Shown: positions 25,480-38,089 of the stretch, in pieces | Layout: each line of letters starts with the position of its first letter | Position numbering within the stretch: position 1 is the stretch's first letter | Origin: Plectrocnemia conspersa | Taxonomy: Eukaryota; Arthropoda; Insecta; Trichoptera; Polycentropodidae | DNA length: 64,000 nucleotides | Direction of reading: 5' to 3' | Assembly (NCBI GenBank): GCA_009617715.1 | Contig: VTFK01000191.1 | Coordinates: 1,546,395-1,610,394 of the forward strand | Made by a program: the position numbers and the translations under genes | Notes under the pieces: model-generated | Database searches by the model: none | The model's input: the letters and a program-made list of their open reading frames with translations, nothing else | Told to the model about the DNA's origin: nothing

Positions 25480-26050
25480 TCAAACGATCGTTACCCCATT
25501 CTAAACTATCTATAACCGCATATCGCCCCGATTCGGCTGGATATATCTATCAAAAAGAACGTCGTCAGCCGATCGGAAAGTAATTTTATTCATTCACCGT
25601 TTCATCTTTGTTTCACTTTCTGCTCGATTTTCTAGCAGTCTTTCATTTCCATGCTCTATGGTAAAAAAATTTCCATGCCGCGCTTCCCAACATTCTAATA
25701 TCGAACAAAGACAAACACGCAAAGCCACAGCGAAAATGTTTTGAAAACCCTTTTTGTTTCCCAAGCCAAAGGGGCCATATAAAAATGCGGCCAAATCCGA
25801 CCGCATATCGATTCGGCGCCAAACTTTTGACACATGCGGCGCTTTTTTGGCATTTTTTTATTACATCTCGAGAGGAAAAGAGTGACGATCGGTATGTATG
25901 TGAGCTCGGAATTTATTACTGAAATTTTACACTTTGTAAATTTTTATGTACTCGCCGTTCAGCTCAACTTTGTTTCGACGTTAGCGGAAAAATTTTCCTG
26001 ACACGTGCGAGTCTTTGCCAAGTTTTACGGTTTGCTTTTATGGTATGCCT
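25480..26050. other. GC-richer non-coding block
   Basis: About 570 bases of mixed composition, with repeated GCGGC and CGATTCGGC words. The minus-strand 79-codon frame (25594-25833) has no recognisable domain. Candidate conserved non-coding element. Confidence 0.35.
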
Positions 26051-26054
26051 TTTA

Positions 26055-28480
26055 AAATTGATTCTTGATAAATTACGACGTATTTCATAAAGCGAAATAT
26101 GAGTACATGCAAAATGCAGGCATCATAGTAAGAATTTCACAACTGTGTAATTGATTACAATTTATAAATATTAGGATATTTGGTTTACGTGCCCTCTATT
26201 ATTTTTACAATTTAATAAATTACTGACCAATTATTTAAATCACTGAATAAAAATTAAAATCTCAATAACAGCAAAATATTTTTGAACAAAATCAAATATA
26301 CATAACATAATATTAGCTCAGAAAAATTAACATTTTTTTACAATTTTAGCATGTAAAAAAGTATTCTTTCATTATTTTGTATATACAGAATTGTCTGTAG
26401 GCTATTAGCTATTACAAATAAATATAAGAAGGTAAATTTTGCCTGGAGGGTATAATAAAACAATGGCGCAAAAGGGCGTATTGCCTGTTGATACCTTGGC
26501 GAGCAAAACATCGAGGAAAAAATCGACTTCTTGCGTTATGTATTGAAGTTGAAATATTTATTTTAAAATTAAATCAATATTTTATACCAATATTTTAATA
26601 TATACTTTGTAAAATTTGTGTTTCATTAATTTTTTATCATGAGACATTAATAATTTTAAAATATACGTAAAACTATATGTTAAAGTAGATTATCTTTGAT
26701 TTTGTACTATTTTTTTTTATAAAAAAATAATGATTATATTTTCATATTACATTTTACCGTCAAATTTAATTGGAAGACAATTTTTATAATGAACACAAAA
26801 TCAAATTTAGTTTTTTAACATTTTCATTGAGGTTATTCGCATAAAAGTATAAAATACTTTACGTTATAATCACAGATGCGTGAAATTAATTTTTTATCGT
26901 GAGTTTGCAAAATGTTTTTATGGAAACATCGCTTCCGAATGAAAAATTACATATTTTTTGATAATATAATAAAAATAGTACATTAATCGTCTTTACACTT
27001 ATTTTGACATAAAAAACATTATTATGCTAATAAATAATATTTAATTACCAATATAACAAATTAATTTAATCATAGTTAACTAATTTAATATATTAATGAA
27101 TTATTATTAACAGGTTCTTAAAATATCATTTTTATATTAAATTCATTTTAGAACGTCTATAAACACGAAAGTAAAATTTATTAATGTTTATTGTGAAAAA
27201 TGTTAAATATTATTCTCACAGGCTTAAAGCACATCTCATTTTTAATTTAAAATGTAAAAATAAAATGTTTTGACCTACTTTTGTAATGAAAAGCGGTATG
27301 GTTCGTGTTGTTCCATAGTTTAAGCTTAAGCAATAGTGCAAAAGGGTAATAATATAATATTAAATATATACAAGTTGTTTTTGTAACATAAATATCAAAA
27401 AAAATGTGTATTTATTGGAGTTATTTGTATTTTAGAATAAAAATTTAGTATTTTTATTTTTTAAGACATACCAAGCTATTTATTGTAATTGCTAAAATCT
27501 AAATTATTATAAAAAGATTATTTTTATTTGCTACACTACAACTACAACAAAGGTAAATAAAAACATCATTGTTGATAAATAATAACAATTTGCTTTGTAT
27601 CAATTATTTCCTGTAAAAACAACTTTTTTTTACTTTTAATTTAAACCAAATTTTCAATACAATATTTTTTTGGACCAGCTTATTTTATTATACCAAGCAG
27701 CGAAATATTTATAATTTTATTGGGTAATCTATTTGCATCTTTAAGTTTTATTAAATACGAGGGAACATTTTAGTATTAAATAATTTCAATCGTTTAGACA
27801 GTGTGTTCAACAAGTCTGTGTACTTTTAAAACTACCCTCATAATTTCGAGATTCGTAGAAAATGGTGTAACTTTACAATTTATTTAATGAGTATACTATG
27901 TTCCGAATAATTAGGATATGAGTATTAGGCAGATAAGTTGAAAAGTTTTGAGATTCTGAGAGTCTTTGCTGTTGCTGATGTATTCTGCAGTAATTATTAT
28001 TAATTAATATTCTGAGTGGCTATTGTGCAATACTAGGTGTTCTGCACGACATATATATTTATTTTTGACGCTAACCAAAATCTGGTATGTTTGATATTTA
28101 ATTAAAAATATTGTTTCATTTACTTAATTCAGATTGCCATGTTTTATGTTTTTGAATAAAACCTTTTTTAAAATAATGTAGTCAGATCTTTTAACTATAT
28201 TTATATTGCTACTTATATATTAATAAAATAAACTGTTTTTAATGCTGCTAATTATGTAAATATAAAACGTGGTAATAATTGGTTTAAAAATAATATTTTG
28301 CGTTATACAGATTAATTTATTAGTTATCTAAAGCAAAATTTTCATCACTTCATTAGCAATAGCCGTCGAGTGTCGTTAATAACAGTTTAATAATGAATGC
28401 CATCTGACCATCAAACAACCTTTCTGTATAAACTTCGCACATAAAGAAGTAATGAAAAACGACCGCAATAAAGTTTAGAT
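26055..28480. other. AT-rich intergenic sequence
   Basis: Long AT-rich stretch in which I see no gene, relic or structured repeat. Confidence 0.45.
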
Positions 28481-28484
28481 TGAA

Positions 28485-28930
28485 TTCTAACATTCATCGT
28501 CGGTTACCTCAACTTTTGTATGCGTCGCTCGTATTTAACGATTTCCAATGAGGCTTTCGCAGCAAAGCTCTTCCTTTGCTTTTGCTCTTCGCCCACATTT
28601 TGATACCTGAACCGTATTTTTCTTTTTTCTCTTTTTGTTAAGCGCAAAGCTCTTATGAAAGTATATGGGAGAGAGTGTCTTTGGACATTATCATTTCTGA
28701 AAGCGGAACTGTGTGCTTTTTTCCCAGGGCTTTTTTCAGTCCATTCATCCGTCGTTTGTGTTACGTTCGTGTTTTTTTTTCTTCTTCTTCATCTTCAGTG
28801 GTCGCTTTCGTAACGAAGACGAAAAATAATAAAAACGATTCAATTAAACGTTTAATTCCGCCGCGAAGTATCTCTTTGCGGATCGATGGAACGGCGTTGG
28901 GTAGTAGTGTATTCGGGCAGAAATAAAATG
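28485..28930. other. GC-richer non-coding block with a CTT-rich tract
   Basis: It includes a pyrimidine tract (about 28770-28797) ending in CATCTTCAG, which looks like a splice acceptor on the plus strand, but no supported exon follows. Overlapping frames on both strands (28675-29125) lack domains. Candidate regulatory block or missed exon. Confidence 0.35.
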
Positions 28931-29609
28931 ATGTAATAAACCGTTTCCAGGCCATTTCTTTCGAAAATTTAATGTCTTTCCATGCTTTATGAAAAGATAA
29001 TGTTTGGAGATAATTTTAAATAAAGACAGCGCGCCATAGTAATCATTAAGGGCCCGACGGAAATTTTTGGTTAAATGGCAAAATAATTGTTTTTTGCACC
29101 CATAGATAAAAAATATTATACCCAAAATTTACCACGTTGATAAAGTATATTAATGATTATGTCATTGTTTTTTTTAAAGAGTATTAAAAATTAACAAATA
29201 TTTTACCAGTATATAAAATTATTATTTTAAAGGCTACAATTAAATTCACAGATTGACACTTTATTCAATAAATATATCCTATAAATAACTAATGCTATAA
29301 AAAAATACATTAAAAATGTTTAACTCAAACCTTATTCACCAATGTGTAAAATTATTGTCATAGTTTAGTTATTTATTTATTTTTTATTTTTTTTAAATCT
29401 TCCGATGCTGAGAAAAAAAGAAAGATCAATGTTAAAGATAAAGCGACGAAAAAAGTATTTAAAACCTTGTTATTAGAATGAACTAGAAGCTGTGTTTTTT
29501 GGGTTCTTACCGAAGTTTGTAGCTACATATAAACAAATCAACGATTCATCTGAAACTTCTAAAACAAAATATTAGATTTTTAAAAATATTTTAAAAATAA
29601 ATAAAATAA

Positions 29610-30150
29610 TAAGCGTTGGATATAATCACATTTATTTTTGTAACAATATTCGTGCCTCGCCCTGTACATATCAAAATACAAACATGTTTATCCACATTGT
29701 GTGACAACCCGTCGCCGAAACGAGCTTTCGTCGCAATGAGTTATGGCTTATTAATTTCCACGGCCCGTCACAGTTACACCCGCAAACTTTCACCACAGTT
29801 GTTATGATTACCATTATTATTATTATCATTGCGGAAAATTGAATATCCGATTAAAATCAAATTTAACTTGGAACCACTTGTGCGGGAGTTGATTTCCATT
29901 CTTGGACCGTGATGTTCGCCAGATAAACCTGTCACAGACAGAAATAAATAGGTAGACAAAAGGTCAAACTGTTAAGTACACTCGGCCACTACACACAGTG
30001 AGTGGTCCGACTGAATAAAACTTGGGCCACTTTACCGTGTACGTGTGTTCGAAATTTGTTTCGGATCGATCAAGCGCGAATGCTGGCCATTAGGGCGTTG
30101 TTTTCTTACGGCCCACGGCCCTTTAAGGCCCATTACACTGGACCAATAGG
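29610..30150. other. GC-richer non-coding block, the largest upstream
   Basis: About 540 bases with normal-looking composition, ending in ACGGCCCACGGCCCTTTAAG. No open frame has coding character. Its length and even composition make it a good candidate enhancer or non-coding exon. Confidence 0.4.
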
Positions 30151-30159
30151 AAATAGAAT

Positions 30160-31760
30160 GAAAAATGTTAATTAACTAGCAAACAATCGAAATTCTATTC
30201 TGCCAATTTTTTAAAAAGCTATATATTCTCAGACATAGTTTATAATGTTATTGATTTTAACAAATTTATTATCGCTGCACAAGATTTTCAGCATAAGGTT
30301 TTTTTTTATAAGATCATAAGAAGTTCACTGATATAAGATTTACACACCGATATCAGCGCATTAGCTTATATTTACCAAACAGTTATTAGTTTAATATTAT
30401 TTCTATTTAAAACTTGAAAATATAAAATAGTTTACACTAAAATAATATCAAGCATGTCTATATTGATAATGGCGTATTATTTTTAATATACTTGTTAATC
30501 TCCATTGTTGCTTTTTAACTGACTTGAGTCTGAAGAAACTTCTTTCCTACTTGAATCGTTATGATTTTCATATTTTGCCATTTTTTAATTATTTCTTTCT
30601 CTCTTATTTCTCGGTTCATACAATTTTGATCTGATATCTTATTTCAAGAGTTTTTTAAATAGATGATTTTTTTCTGTTTTCCAGATAGTGAGACAATTAC
30701 CGAAATGATAAGCACGCGTTAAATATTTTAGATAAGTAGTGAAAACCATTAAATAAAAACTTTTTTATCAAAATATTATCTGAATATCTAGCCCAGAATT
30801 TTATTTTCTTTAATTTTTTACAAAACCCAAAGTTTACTTGTCGTACCATATATTACTGATTTTTTAACTTTAAGAATCATTCGTGTGACCTAATTATATA
30901 ATAATAAATAAATACTTTTCGACGAAAAAATGTTAGGATTTTTTTTACTGATATTTAAAAAAAAAAAAACGATATCTTAAGCTAATATGTATACTACACA
31001 ATTACCATTTTGTAATAAACCATAAATCACACAAATGTTGTACAGTGTGGCATTTTTAATTTAAAAAGATGAAGAGTTATTAAAGAAAAAAGAGACGTCA
31101 AGTGAGAGCAATAGCATTTTTAATATAAAGTTGTTATAACAGCAAATTATTTACTTCATTACTATGTGAACAATAAAACAATATAATGTACATAAAGCTT
31201 AACAATTAAGAGTTGTATTATCACCTCGATTGAATAAATGTAAGAAGTTTTGCAAATCATACTTTATCGCACGGCAAACTTTCACTCAACTAAAATTCCG
31301 ATAATGAAACTTTGTAGAATTGTTACATTATCGGTATAGAGCTTTTTTATTTATTGTTTTATTAATGGCGTAAATTTTTTTTTTGATAGATGTACATACT
31401 TTTGTGTATGTTAACAAATCAAATAAGTACAATATTATATCAAATATAAATTTTAGATATAGAACAAAAGTTATTTTTATATTATTTACTGCACTATACA
31501 TCTGTAGCAATCTGTAATTTTAAACTATATAAGGACCCTATTATTTAAAAATATATTTTTAAATGCAGCTTTAATTCAATATAACAAAATTATTATAAAA
31601 TACAAGTTGACACCTGTGGAACTTCTCAAAATATCAAAATAATATAATTAATTATTCTAATATTACGCTTGGTTTGTTTTATATTATTCTTTAAATTCAT
31701 AAAAATTCCTACGTATCCTTGTTTGCCTTAATATAAAATGATAAAAAATCGCTTTTATTC
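30160..31760. other. AT-rich intergenic sequence
   Basis: I see nothing beyond plain AT-rich sequence. Confidence 0.4.
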
Positions 31761-31769
31761 ACATAGTAT

Positions 31770-32060
31770 AAAAATAATATATGACGATAAATTGTCGCAT
31801 TCGGCGCATAAAATATATAAATCAAACGACGCACAATAGCGTCATTGTTTATATGCGACCAAAAGTGAAAATGGTGAAAACGCGCGTTCACTTTTCGACT
31901 TTTGCATTATATTTCCTCTTTTTTGTTTGTTCCTCGATCGTGAAAGATTTACGATGTTCGTCACGGCAACGATGGGGTTAAAAAAACGCTGAATTGAAAA
32001 AGTCATGTGAACACAATACAGATTAGATCTATCGTGTGTGTACCATTTCGGTATCATTAA
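31770..32060. other. GC-richer non-coding block
   Basis: CG-containing words (TTCGGCGCATAA, AACGCGCGTTCACTTTTCG) occur in both orientations. The short frames on each strand have no recognisable features. Confidence 0.3.
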
Positions 32061-32154
32061 AATAAAATAGGTTTATTTTCTCATTATGATTCCATTTATA
32101 AATATATATGTATGACTCAAACAAGTGGTCAGCTTATCATTAATTTATTCGTAA

Positions 32155-32217
32155 AGAAATTCATGAATTAAAAAATAGCATAAAAAATAGAAATTCATGA
32201 ATTAAAAAATAGCATAA
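32155..32217 (+). repeat. Two identical 29-base direct repeats
   Basis: A 29-base unit beginning AGAAATTCATGAATTAAAAA is found at 32155-32183 and again at 32189-32217, without mismatch, separated by AAAAT. The identity points to a recent duplication. Confidence 0.9.
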
Positions 32218-32437
32218 GCGCTTTGTGTTATAAATATATATTTAATGATTAAGGCATGAACATTGCTACAAAAATAAATGTAAATATCTCCGCTGTAACG
32301 TAAATGTCAATAATGAAATCGTAATATTATTTTTAAATTAAAATAATTTGATTTACTCGTCCTTCACCTTTACATTGCCTACGTGAGTCTCTATATTACC
32401 TAAATGTTGTACATTACCGTCGTAATATGCTCTAGGG

Positions 32438-32500
32438 CAGAGTTTCTCAATTAAATTTAATTAAGGAACCCTTTTATATGTTGTACAACATGACGATACC
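32438..32500 (+). mobile_element. Left terminus of a hAT-like non-autonomous element
   Basis: CAGAGTTTCTCAATT at 32438, with GGAACCC and ATACCCC shortly inside, has the form of hAT-type termini. A similar inverted end (TTGAGAAACACTG) lies at 37403-37415, but the flanking 8 bases do not match, so the two are not shown to belong together. Confidence 0.4.
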
Positions 32501-32739
32501 CCTTATATATTTGTAGTGTAACATATAAAAATGTGTTTATTTAATAATTGAGATATATTATTTTTAGTTAAATATTATATAACTACATAATTTCATAAAA
32601 TCTGACCTAAAAAATATAATTTTTATCCAAATTTGAAACTTACCATCATAAATTAATTTCACTCATTTTTAATTTTTTAAATATTTTATCACCAACTAAT
32701 TTACGGAGACTACCCAAAACTATTCATTAGTCAAAATTC

Positions 32740-33045
32740 ATTCACATCTTGAACTCAACTCTCCAAGACACTTAGTGCTTTTTTCACTTTTTGACCGAAA
32801 AGCACGGCGTTTTTCGGCATTCCGTACATTTTTCAAATCACGTGACAGCTTTTTACAATTTAATGATAAATGAAGTAAGTTTACGCGCCGAAACGAATTC
32901 TTCGCGAGCCTCAATGCCGTAATCATACACCCATAAGACGACCGAAATTCCTAACGTCGGGCTTTTGAAAGCTCGCGCGAGCTTTACCGCAAAATACCTA
33001 TACACATATATTGAAATTTGTTTATGGGGTTGGATAGCATTCAAA
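32740..33045. other. GC-richer non-coding block with a TCACGTGA E-box
   Basis: It holds TCACGTGA at 32838-32845 and the palindromic AAAGCTCGCGCGAGCTTT at 32967-32984. The latter is a perfect 18-base palindrome. No gene is supported. Confidence 0.4.
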
Positions 33046-34829
33046 ACGTGTCATGTTTCCTATATAAACTATTAAAATGTTTTGAAAGAGGGTAAATAAT
33101 ATGTGATACTTTATATTACATTATAAAATAGAGCTACGGTATTATATCCAAGTAGAATCCATTACGTTGCTGGTTGCAGTGGCTAGTAAACGTTCCAAGA
33201 GTGACATTACAGAAATTGCCTTTTGAGATTTTTTTCAATTCTAGAGGAAAATTTTTCAGCGAGACATAGTTAAGGTGCTGCAATATGTAAAATAAAACAC
33301 TATGTGATAAGTACTATAACGATAAACGTAACTTTTATAACAATTTATATGAAATATGATTGAAAATATTTTAAAATAACTAAATATATTCTTAATTTGT
33401 ATATTTTCAAATTTATAGTTAATGAATTATAATTTTTAAATACATATGACGTATAGCAAAGTAGTAAAAACGTAGATATTTATAGATATTATAATAAATT
33501 AAATATTTTTAAAGGATTGAACATGCAGAAATTTAGGTAACTAATAGTTTTAAATAAAGAATATTTTTTTATTTTCTAAATTAAACTTAATTTAATAGTA
33601 TACTATTTTAAATTTTGTGTTTAAAATAATTCATTTAAAATTTTAATGAACGCTGAAATGTGTTTTTTATATTTTTTCCAGCAACGCCACTATTTGGTTT
33701 ATTTGTCCACATTACGATGTGTTATTTTAAATTAGTGCAATTAAGGATGAAAAATCACTGAAAACAATAACATTTCAGTTTAAAGCTTTTGCAAATTTCA
33801 ATATATCCAAACAATTAGGCAAATACATGTTAAAATAATTCTATCGTTTGCATTTTGCATAAAATTGATATGAACTTGATTCGTTTAAATCATTTTAGGG
33901 GACGAATTAAATTATCTTTATTTAAATTGATTTTTTAATGATTTACATCTGACCACCATCGCATGAAAATTATTAACCGAATTTGTTAAATGGTTTTGTC
34001 AGTTTATCAAACGAAGCTTTAAATAAATTGCGACTCTTTAGTAAATCTATTGACAGTTCATATTGTATTTCATTTACCTAATTGATGGATTTACATTATA
34101 ACACGTAGACAAGGGACAGGAAAACTTTTTAGAACTGCGGTTTAACTTAATAATGAAAATTTATAAATTTACGTCTCTGCAAATCAATATCAGTACCCTT
34201 TATCACTACAATAAAATGTGTAAATATATATTAAATAAATGTGACTACACAAAAATCTAAAATATTATATATAATTACAAATATTTTTTAATTTTTCTAT
34301 TATATAAAAAAATAAATAAAAGTTTTTGAACATGAAAAAATAAATTAAATTAGATAAAAAAAAATATCTCAAAAGCAAGCTCTTTAAATATAAATTTAGT
34401 TTTCTGCTTAGTATTTTTAAGTTATGAGTATTTAACCCTTGGCTTTAACTTTTTGCAATCATTCTTTTCATTGATAATACTTTATAATATGTTTTATTAA
34501 CGTATATTATTAAATGAGTTTTAAATTAAATTGCATAGCTCAACTTCAAATTACGTAAAGATAGTATATACAATAAATATTAAATCATTATTCCGTGTTA
34601 TTTCAAAAGATTTTTCTTCATTAATAAATAATATACCTGTGTTTAAGGAAATTAGAAAAAATATATTAGAGAGCTGTTTCATAGATCAAATTACTCATTA
34701 AGATCAAGTCACCTAATATTATACTATAATACATTATCCAATATGTTGTAAGCAAACTTTCCTCTGGTTTTTGTGGATGGTGAATTGTAAATCTAGATTG
34801 TAAAAATAGCCAACTCAAAAGGTATCACT

Positions 34830-35245
34830 TCTGAGTGCTCACGTGTATAATATTCAATTATAAAAATCGCACGTGCGAATTTTCGATTGCTCCCAGATCA
34901 CGTTTCAAACGGGATTAATGCAAATCGGTACGAGCGAAATGTATATAGGTACCAGTTTATATTTAACTCGCGCGTAGAATAATGGCGAATTATTAAAAAA
35001 GCCGACTGACCGAGCGCGGTGACCGTCGGCGGTTTTGCCTGTTTGCTTTCCACGATTTCAGTGGATTCAACCAGACCCCCTTTTTCATACCACCCCTGGA
35101 ATTGAGTTTATGGAATTGGACAATTTGCATGCACGCCGTATTCGTGTGCGATGCAACGAATCGGGAAAAATCCAGAAATCTGATCTGGCACTTTGCCGCG
35201 TTTGCCGATTCGCCGCAAAACCATTTTGATATTTTTTTTTTGCTA
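34830..35245. other. GC-richer non-coding block
   Basis: The block lies just left of the piggyBac MITE. Three overlapping frames on both strands (34993-35284) have no domains and contradict each other. Candidate conserved non-coding element. Confidence 0.35.
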
Positions 35246-35367
35246 TTGAGCATTGTTTTGCTGAATCAATTATTTTGTTGGTAAATAATATAACACAATT
35301 TTAAATCGTATAATACTTTAAGTATTTAACGATTAATTTAATTTTTGATTAGATCATAATCACTTCC

Positions 35368-35371
35368 TTAA
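35368..35371. repeat. TTAA target-site duplication, left copy
   Basis: TTAA abuts the left terminal inverted repeat of the 229-bp MITE. The matching copy is at 35601-35604. Confidence 0.8.
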
Positions 35372-35600
35372 CCCTTTAAACGTCAGCGACATTTTAGTGA
35401 GTCACCTGTTATTTATCTTCACGAGTCAATATATCTTTCTTAAACTACTAACTTGGCTTACTGATAAATTCAGCTAGTACAATAAACTTAATAATTTTAA
35501 AAAAAAATTTTTAAATAATTCGTTAACTTGTTTTAAAAATAATTTGTTTAAAATAATAATCAACAAGTGACTCAACTGTAAGTCGCTGGCGTTCAAATGG
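35372..35600. mobile_element. piggyBac-type MITE, 229 bp, flanked by TTAA
   Basis: The element starts CCCTTTAAACGTCAGCGAC at 35372. Its other end is the inverted counterpart GTCGCTGGCGTTCAAATGG at 35582-35600, and the match extends to about 39 bp with mismatches (TGAGTCAC shared inward). Both ends abut TTAA (35368-35371 and 35601-35604), the target-site duplication specific to piggyBac transposases. There is no coding capacity inside. A small open frame from 35597 crosses the right border and is not a gene. Confidence 0.85.
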
Positions 35601-35604
35601 TTAA
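35601..35604. repeat. TTAA target-site duplication, right copy
   Basis: TTAA abuts the right terminal inverted repeat of the 229-bp MITE and pairs with 35368-35371. Confidence 0.8.
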
Positions 35605-36112
35605 AAATTGTGTCAAATTCTGGATTCTGGACGTCATAACTAAACCAGAGTTGATGTGTAAAAGAAGCGGCTGCTTTTTCGGATTAGAAAATATAATATG
35701 GGATACATACATTTTTCATACGGATATGTACGAAATCAAAAAAATAAGGTTCAAAAAATATTTGCCAGAAAAAAATTAATTAATATCTTTTGTACTCAAA
35801 TTTCTGAAATTTGACAGAGTAACTTAATCTCAAGAACTTTTATATTTACCAATTAAAATATTAAAAACCATCCCTGATATGATAGCATTAGTCAATTTGT
35901 TAAAAATGAAATTAACACTTTTGATATCAAAACTTAAAAAAATTACTTTATTTTTTAAATTTGAAAGAAGAGCTTGGTAAAATAAAAGATTTTTTAGAAG
36001 ATAATACAATGATTATATATTGATTATAGAAAAAATATTGTATTAATTTACAACTCGCAGTTTCTTAAAATTTGAATGAAAATAATATACAAACATCGCG
36101 ATAAATTTTCCA

Positions 36113-36381
36113 ATGGATCTGTGGAATCTCGAATTACAGTTGATTGAATTGCAAAATGGCGTTACGTTAACACAATTGAAATCTTCTGATATATGAAAAG
36201 TACTGAATCCAGAAAATGATGCTAATATTTAAAGGACGTCTATTATTGAATTCATTGAACAATTATATCGGCTTCCAAATCATGTTTTGGAAACAGATAT
36301 TTATATGAATCTTTATTTTATCATAAGAAATTTATTAAAACCAAACATCAAACACGTTTGATGAAAAATCACTTTGTTTGA
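36113..36381 (+). pseudogene. hAT transposase relic, C-terminal dimerisation domain
   Basis: One frame starting at 36113 reads LELQLIELQNGVTLTQLKSS before a stop. After frame changes, a frame from 36274 reads KSCFGNRYLYESLFYHKK, FIKTKHQTRLMKNHFV and a stop at 36379-36381. The pattern LQLIELQ followed by FG-x-x-Y-x-x-E-x-x-F-x-x-x-K-x-x-K-x-x-x-x-RL-x-x-x-H is the hAT C-terminal dimerisation region. Stops and frameshifts show decay. Bases 35940-36112 may hold more of it, but I could not read them securely. A hAT-like terminus lies at 37403-37415 (minus orientation), about 1 kb downstream. Confidence 0.75.
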
Positions 36382-37029
36382 GTTTTGCTACAAGAATTAT
36401 ATGCCGAAATATTTGAAGTATATCAGTGATTTACAATTTCAAAATCTCACTAAAATATATTTGGATTATTAAAAGATCTTTTTTATTTCCACTTTATTAT
36501 TTCCATATCTATAAAAAATACAAAAAAATATTTTATGGTTTGGTAGGTAAAATATTTTAAACTTTAAAAAGTATAAAAAAAAACAATAAAAATTGAAATA
36601 AAAGTTTTAAATATTACTAATCACTAATTTTATTCTCCCAGACAAGATATAAGTTTAGAAACACTAAGGTTTATATGATAATGGAGCCCAGGTCTTTTAG
36701 GTAAATAGTTATTGAGTTATACTACTCGTCTGTCGTGCTGGCAATTTATATCTGGACTTTTGCCTTCCTTGCTGAAGATTTTATTTTAAATAGGACAGTA
36801 ATAATTTTGGGTATTTGATTACATTTTTGTATGCTTTTGTGAGTTTTTGTGTGCTTTTTCTATAATAATTTAATATGAAATTAATATTTGTAATAAAGTT
36901 CAATAAATCATATTACATATAAAATATTTTTATCGCGTTTAAAGAAATTTCCGAATTTTTTTATATCGAATCAACGAAACATTACCTTTTATTAAAAGGG
37001 TTAAGCTTATTTATAATCAATACAAAAGT

Positions 37030-37100
37030 ATGAGATTTAGCCCTTTAAGTGCTAAATAAACCCTTTCAGCGGTATCGCCGTACAAGTACAGCTTAGATAT
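37030..37100 (+). repeat. Possible piggyBac-like MITE fragment
   Basis: CCCTTTCAGCGGTATCGCCG followed by a TACAAGTAC stretch resembles the end of a piggyBac-type MITE, but a flanking TTAA and a mate are missing. Confidence 0.25.
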
Positions 37101-37402
37101 TTCACTGTTTTGAGGTACCCCAGATAGGTAAATATTTACATATATAACTGAAGAAATAATAAATAAAAAACATTAAATTTATATAATTTTTTTTATAAAT
37201 TAAATAGTACGTAAATGAATTTAACAAAAAATATGTTAGATTAATTTTAAAAAAAAAAAGTTTAAGAGCCTCTGAAATGATATCCACAAAAGCCGAAAAA
37301 TACATAAAAAAATAAATTAACAAAAATTACGTAATGTTAAAATAAATTATTAAAACACACTTATATAAAAAAAGTAGTAAAATCAACCAAAGCAAATAAA
37401 TA

Positions 37403-37415
37403 TTGAGAAACACTG
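37403..37415 (-). mobile_element. Inverted hAT-like terminus
   Basis: The reverse complement reads CAGTGTTTCTCAA, which fits a hAT terminal repeat. It lies 1 kb beyond the hAT transposase relic (36113-36381) and may be its 3' end. Confidence 0.35.
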
Positions 37416-38089
37416 AGTTTTTTATATAATTTACTATATATGAAATATATTTATTAATTAATAAATAACAACAAAAATATCTATGGAAAAATACGTAAAA
37501 TTAACTCACTCCCAGGCGTATACCAACAAATTGTTTATTATAGAGTAAAAACAAAATTTAAATGATTTAATAACCATTTTTTTTATATGTACCTTATATA
37601 CATATATTTTACTATCTATCTCGATTTCAATTAATTTTTACGGTACTCATCACGAACCCTTTCCTAGACGCATTAATTTACAACTTCCATTCGGAAACCG
37701 CTTCCGACAACACGTCAAGAACTTCCACCTGAAGTCCCTTATTTAAACAGACGAGAGTTTATACGAATATAAAAGAAAAAAAAACAACGCTGATCAGCAA
37801 GACTAAGAAGATCGAGAAAGCAGCCGCTTCTCTCTTCACATTACGTGGTCCAGCTACGACATTATTTAGTATTATAAAATAATTAAAAGCATTATTTATA
37901 TTTTCTTTAAATGTCTGTTTGTATATCTATTTTTTATAATAAATTGAACGTTTTAATAAAAAAATATCGCTAGTTTTATGTTTGTTTAATAATATTATAT
38001 AACATGTAAGTTAATAACCATTTAATTGTTTTAATAAAAATAACTACTGCACCTATACTATCCATACAAACGTTAAAAAGCTTCGTAAT

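Noticed and set aside
28675..29125. Overlapping frames of 64-93 codons on both strands
   Set aside because: They conflict with one another in phase and strand and show low-complexity Ser or Phe runs. No gene can be supported.
34993..35284. Three overlapping frames of 60-86 codons
   Set aside because: They reflect a GC-richer block with few stop codons; none has recognisable features.
35597..35779. 60-codon plus-strand frame
   Set aside because: It crosses the right end of the piggyBac-type MITE and its TTAA, and has no recognisable domain.
32438..37415. A single 5-kb hAT element joining the two termini
   Set aside because: The flanking 8-mers do not match, and the inner sequences of the two ends show little similarity.
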